DNA of 64,000 bases from CALNYZ01 sp942490945. Lineage in GTDB: Bacteria > Pseudomonadota > Gammaproteobacteria > UBA6429 > Thiohalophilaceae. The stretch covers positions 248,001 to 312,000 of the forward strand of contig CALNYZ010000018.1 of NCBI GenBank assembly GCA_942490945.1, read 5' to 3'. Positions 62,147 to 64,000 of this stretch are shown here, piece after piece (position 1 is the first letter of the stretch; each line of letters begins with the position of its first letter). A program made the position numbers and the translations under genes. The notes beneath the pieces were generated by a model that made no database searches, was not told the DNA's origin, and worked only from the letters and a program-made list of their open reading frames with translations.

Positions 62147-62953
62147 ATGTATAACAACGGAATACATACATTAGAGTATGAGGAGGTAAAGGGGATTCAT
62201 CAACTTCTTGTTGAAGACTTTGAAAATAGCAATGACCCAATCGAACCTCCAGGCATACGCGAAAATGGTGAATTACTAGAATCTGCCGTAAACAGGCAGA
62301 ATGTTGGGTATGGGAGCACCCTCAAATATTCAACCCCCCTAGAAAATGCAGCCACACTTTGTTATGGAGTATGCTGTAATCATGGATTTCACAATGGGAA
62401 CAAAAGAGCAGCGTTAGTCAGTCTGTTATGCCATTTAGATAAAAATGGATTGACATTAAAAGAGGACGTTGACCATAACGAACTTTATAGTCTTATGCTA
62501 AAAATCGCATCTCATAAATTTGCACCAAAAAGAACAACACATGACACGTCCGACATAGAAGTTGCCGCAATAGCAGCATGGCTTAGGAAGAGAACTAGAA
62601 AATTAAAAAAAGGTGAAAGAGTAGTTACTTTTCGAGAGCTTGGAAAAATTCTTAGAAACCACGATATTCATCTTGAGAACCCAAAAAATAACTACATTGA
62701 CGTAGTCAAATACGAGTGGAAACGTAAGCATTTATTTTCTCCAAAGGAACGAATTGGCAAACGTGTGGCCCATATTCCTTACCCAAGAGAAGGAATGGAA
62801 GTCGGAAGAAAGGTTTTGAAAACGGTTCGAGAATCATGCAAATTAACTGAAGATGATGGCTATGACTCTGAAATGTTTTATGGTGAGGAAACGAGTGTTT
62901 GCAAATTTATTGTTAAGTACAAAAAAACACTCAAACGTCTCGCAAAAATTTAG
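62147..62953 (+). CDS. cassette 3: Fic/DOC family protein
   Basis: 268 residues. The Fic-fold active site is H79-GFHNGNKR (consensus HxFx[D/E]GN[G/K]R), with the metal-binding acidic residue replaced by Asn. The upstream YEEVKGIHQLLVEDF and LENAATLCYGVCCNHGFHNG match DOC-like members. Family proteins transfer AMP, phosphate or other groups to target proteins and many are toxins. The C-terminal 120 residues (basic, from about 150) do not resemble a known domain. No antitoxin-like ORF accompanies it. AGAAGAAT precedes the ATG. Confidence 0.78.
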   Translation: MYNNGIHTLEYEEVKGIHQLLVEDFENSNDPIEPPGIRENGELLESAVNRQNVGYGSTLKYSTPLENAATLCYGVCCNHGFHNGNKRAALVSLLCHLDKNGLTLKEDVDHNELYSLMLKIASHKFAPKRTTHDTSDIEVAAIAAWLRKRTRKLKKGERVVTFRELGKILRNHDIHLENPKNNYIDVVKYEWKRKHLFSPKERIGKRVAHIPYPREGMEVGRKVLKTVRESCKLTEDDGYDSEMFYGEETSVCKFIVKYKKTLKRLAKI

Positions 62954-63034
62954 CCCTAACAAGGGCATTGTGTGGGACCGTTTCACTGCTCCGCTTCGCT
63001 ACGCAGTGAACGGCCCCACATGCAAACGTTAGAT
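62954..63034 (+). other. attC site of cassette 3
   Basis: CCCTAAC at 62954-62960 and GTTAGAT at 63028-63034, 81 bases, with a long palindrome (GTGTGGGACCG ... CGGCCCCACA; TTCACTGC ... GCAGTGAA). Shares the AACAAGG and AAACGTTAG ends with the attC of cassette 1. Confidence 0.88.
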
Positions 63035-63039
63035 TAGAA

Positions 63040-63462
63040 ATGAACAAACTACAATTTAAACTCGTATTTTTAGTTCTACTATTTTTGGGCGTTAATCTCG
63101 TGGTTTGTTTGTCAGTATTTACTGATATATTTACTCTAAATCGAGTTAACGGTGGCATATTGGTGATATGTGTAATCATAATTGCTGTAGTAACCAGGCC
63201 GGATAAAGACTTAACTCCAGCAATAAAATCTATCGATCCAGGTGCAGAGTCTGAAGAAGCTAAGGCAAAACGAACAAAATATATTTTTTGGTATTTTCTT
63301 AGCTTAATAATTATCTCATTTAGTATGATAATTACTGGTACCGCCCCAAAAAGCGCAGAGGGTGGTTTTGCTCTAATTTATGTCTTACTAATGGGGCCCA
63401 TACTATTAATGTTTTTACTCGCCGCAGTTAAATATTATGGAAAACTTAAAAACAGGAATTAA
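63040..63462 (+). CDS. cassette 4: small membrane protein, cassette truncated
   Basis: 140 residues with four hydrophobic segments (about 7-28, 35-50, 85-105, 110-132). Not recognised. The stop TAA lies inside the right boundary repeat, so the true C-terminus may have been altered. The expected attC (starting ATCTAAC to match its junction GTTAGAT) is missing. Confidence 0.6.
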   Translation: MNKLQFKLVFLVLLFLGVNLVVCLSVFTDIFTLNRVNGGILVICVIIIAVVTRPDKDLTPAIKSIDPGAESEEAKAKRTKYIFWYFLSLIIISFSMIITGTAPKSAEGGFALIYVLLMGPILLMFLLAAVKYYGKLKNRN

Positions 63463-63473
63463 AGGGGTCAAAC
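63454..63473 (+). repeat. 20-bp inverted boundary repeat, right copy
   Basis: AGGAATTAAAGGGGTCAAAC, 18 of 20 identical to the left copy read in reverse. It ends the last cassette just where an attC should begin. Confidence 0.7.
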
Positions 63474-63713
63474 TCATTTAATCGATTCGTGAAGGTATAT
63501 TTGGAGTCAATGTAAAGACTGGTGTATTGACCAGGTTTCACAATTGACTTTTTAACGCTGCTGCTAGTAGACCGATTATAATCTGCATTTATACGCGCTT
63601 TGTGCATACAAATGGCCGGAAAGTGTGCGGAAATACAGCAAAACTTGAAATTTTCGCTAGATCTGTCGACTATTATATATAGTGTAAGCTGTTTATAGAA
63701 GGGGTATAGAGCC

Positions 63714-64000
63714 ATGAGTCTTCTTGACGAGCTCGATTCTCTGGGGGAGCAGGGTAAAAAGCCAGATAGTGAAACCGCAGCGGTGGATGCCGAGGCGTTC
63801 TATTGTGACCATGTTAAACAGCGCATGGTTATGGCAAAAGATTATTTCAATAAACTTTTCCTCAAGCTTAATGAAGTGCGTCTGGTTGTTCAGGTGCCGT
63901 ATCCGTTCAAGCCCGGTGAGAAACCGGTCACCTTGATGCAGCAGCAGTACAAGGCCTATACTGACGACGCGATCGATCCGCATAAGTTGGTGTTAGGTTT
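63714..64000 (+). CDS. start of an unrecognised gene (runs off the window)
   Basis: 95 codons open to the window edge from the ATG at 63714, with GAAGGGG about 10-16 bases upstream. The N-terminal sequence begins MSLLDELDSLGEQGKK, is acidic, without signal peptide, and continues with AKDYFNKLFLKLNEVRLVVQ and PYPFKPGEKPVTL. No family is recognised. Base composition is like the general chromosome rather than the cassettes, so it marks the far flank of the integron remnant. Confidence 0.7.
   Translation, partial: MSLLDELDSLGEQGKKPDSETAAVDAEAFYCDHVKQRMVMAKDYFNKLFLKLNEVRLVVQVPYPFKPGEKPVTLMQQQYKAYTDDAIDPHKLVLG

Larger units (their letters stand above)
60514..63473. mobile_element. integron remnant with four gene cassettes
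   Basis: Order: left boundary repeat, 5' fragment of intI (minus strand), attI-like region, four cassettes all on the plus strand, right boundary repeat. Three complete attC sites with matching core sites separate the cassettes. The cassette genes are visibly richer in A+T than the ccm genes beside them and each has its own unrelated function. The integrase is not functional, so the array is probably frozen unless an integrase acts in trans. Confidence 0.85.

Noticed and set aside
63446..63715. 89-codon minus-strand frame after the last cassette
   Set aside because: Overlaps the boundary repeat and the cassette 4 end, no ribosome site, no recognisable protein features.
1..64000. tRNA, rRNA and CRISPR genes
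   Set aside because: None was recognised by eye on either strand; a dedicated scan would be needed to exclude a tRNA fully.

Overview
The window reads as chromosomal DNA of a gammaproteobacterium of moderate G+C that respires with many c-type cytochromes. The main evidence is the gene order: thrB, a DUF2782 gene, polA, an sRNA locus, engB, two small cytochromes c (c5- and c4-like), dsbA, an endonuclease/exonuclease/phosphatase gene and a diguanylate cyclase. From memory this backbone matches the region around polA in Pseudomonas, here interrupted by extra blocks. No rRNA, tRNA or CRISPR array was recognised.

Layout. 1-8 kb: 5' part of an alpha-glucan phosphorylase gene, a 3-methyladenine DNA glycosylase, a TlpA-type thioredoxin fused to a hydrolase-like domain, a rubredoxin-reductase-like flavoprotein, UvrD, and a PEP-CTERM-like exported protein. 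8-19 kb: a GGDEF/EAL protein, a TRAP transporter whose binding protein lies away from its permeases, MsrB, and an OmpR/EnvZ pair with GTAAC repeats upstream. 19-26 kb: ThrB, PurT, cytochrome b561, DUF2782, LOG protein, PolA. 26.0-26.6 kb: no protein gene, but two tandem sRNA-like units whose hairpin loops are C-rich. 26.6-31.6 kb: an unknown exported protein, an arsenate/phosphate cluster (pit, arsC, permease, small thioredoxin) and engB. 31.9-42.8 kb: cytochromes, the System II assembly pair ResB/CcsA, hydrolase, DsbA, acetolactate-synthase-like enzyme, EEP protein, diguanylate cyclase.

43-53 kb is the most distinctive metabolic block. One strand has a membrane-anchored FAD/4Fe-4S oxidoreductase and an exported Sel1/ankyrin protein. 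Converging on them is an apparent operon for a cytochrome-b-like membrane protein, a 21-CXXCH cytochrome, a second multihaem cytochrome (16 CXXCH plus two variant motifs) and a predicted outer-membrane beta-barrel with SPOR and TPR regions. This has the parts of a transmembrane electron conduit resembling the porin-cytochrome clusters of iron oxidisers. A complete System I haem-ligation operon (ccmABCDEFGHI) diverges from it at 53.3-60.3 kb, so the organism carries both System I and System II.

60.5-63.5 kb is a small integron remnant: a 5' fragment of an integrase gene, an attI-like region and four cassettes (PIN protein, membrane protein, Fic protein, membrane protein) separated by three recognisable attC sites. 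A 20-bp sequence in inverted orientation marks both edges, exactly where the integrase fragment and the last cassette break off. The window ends in the start of an unrecognised gene.
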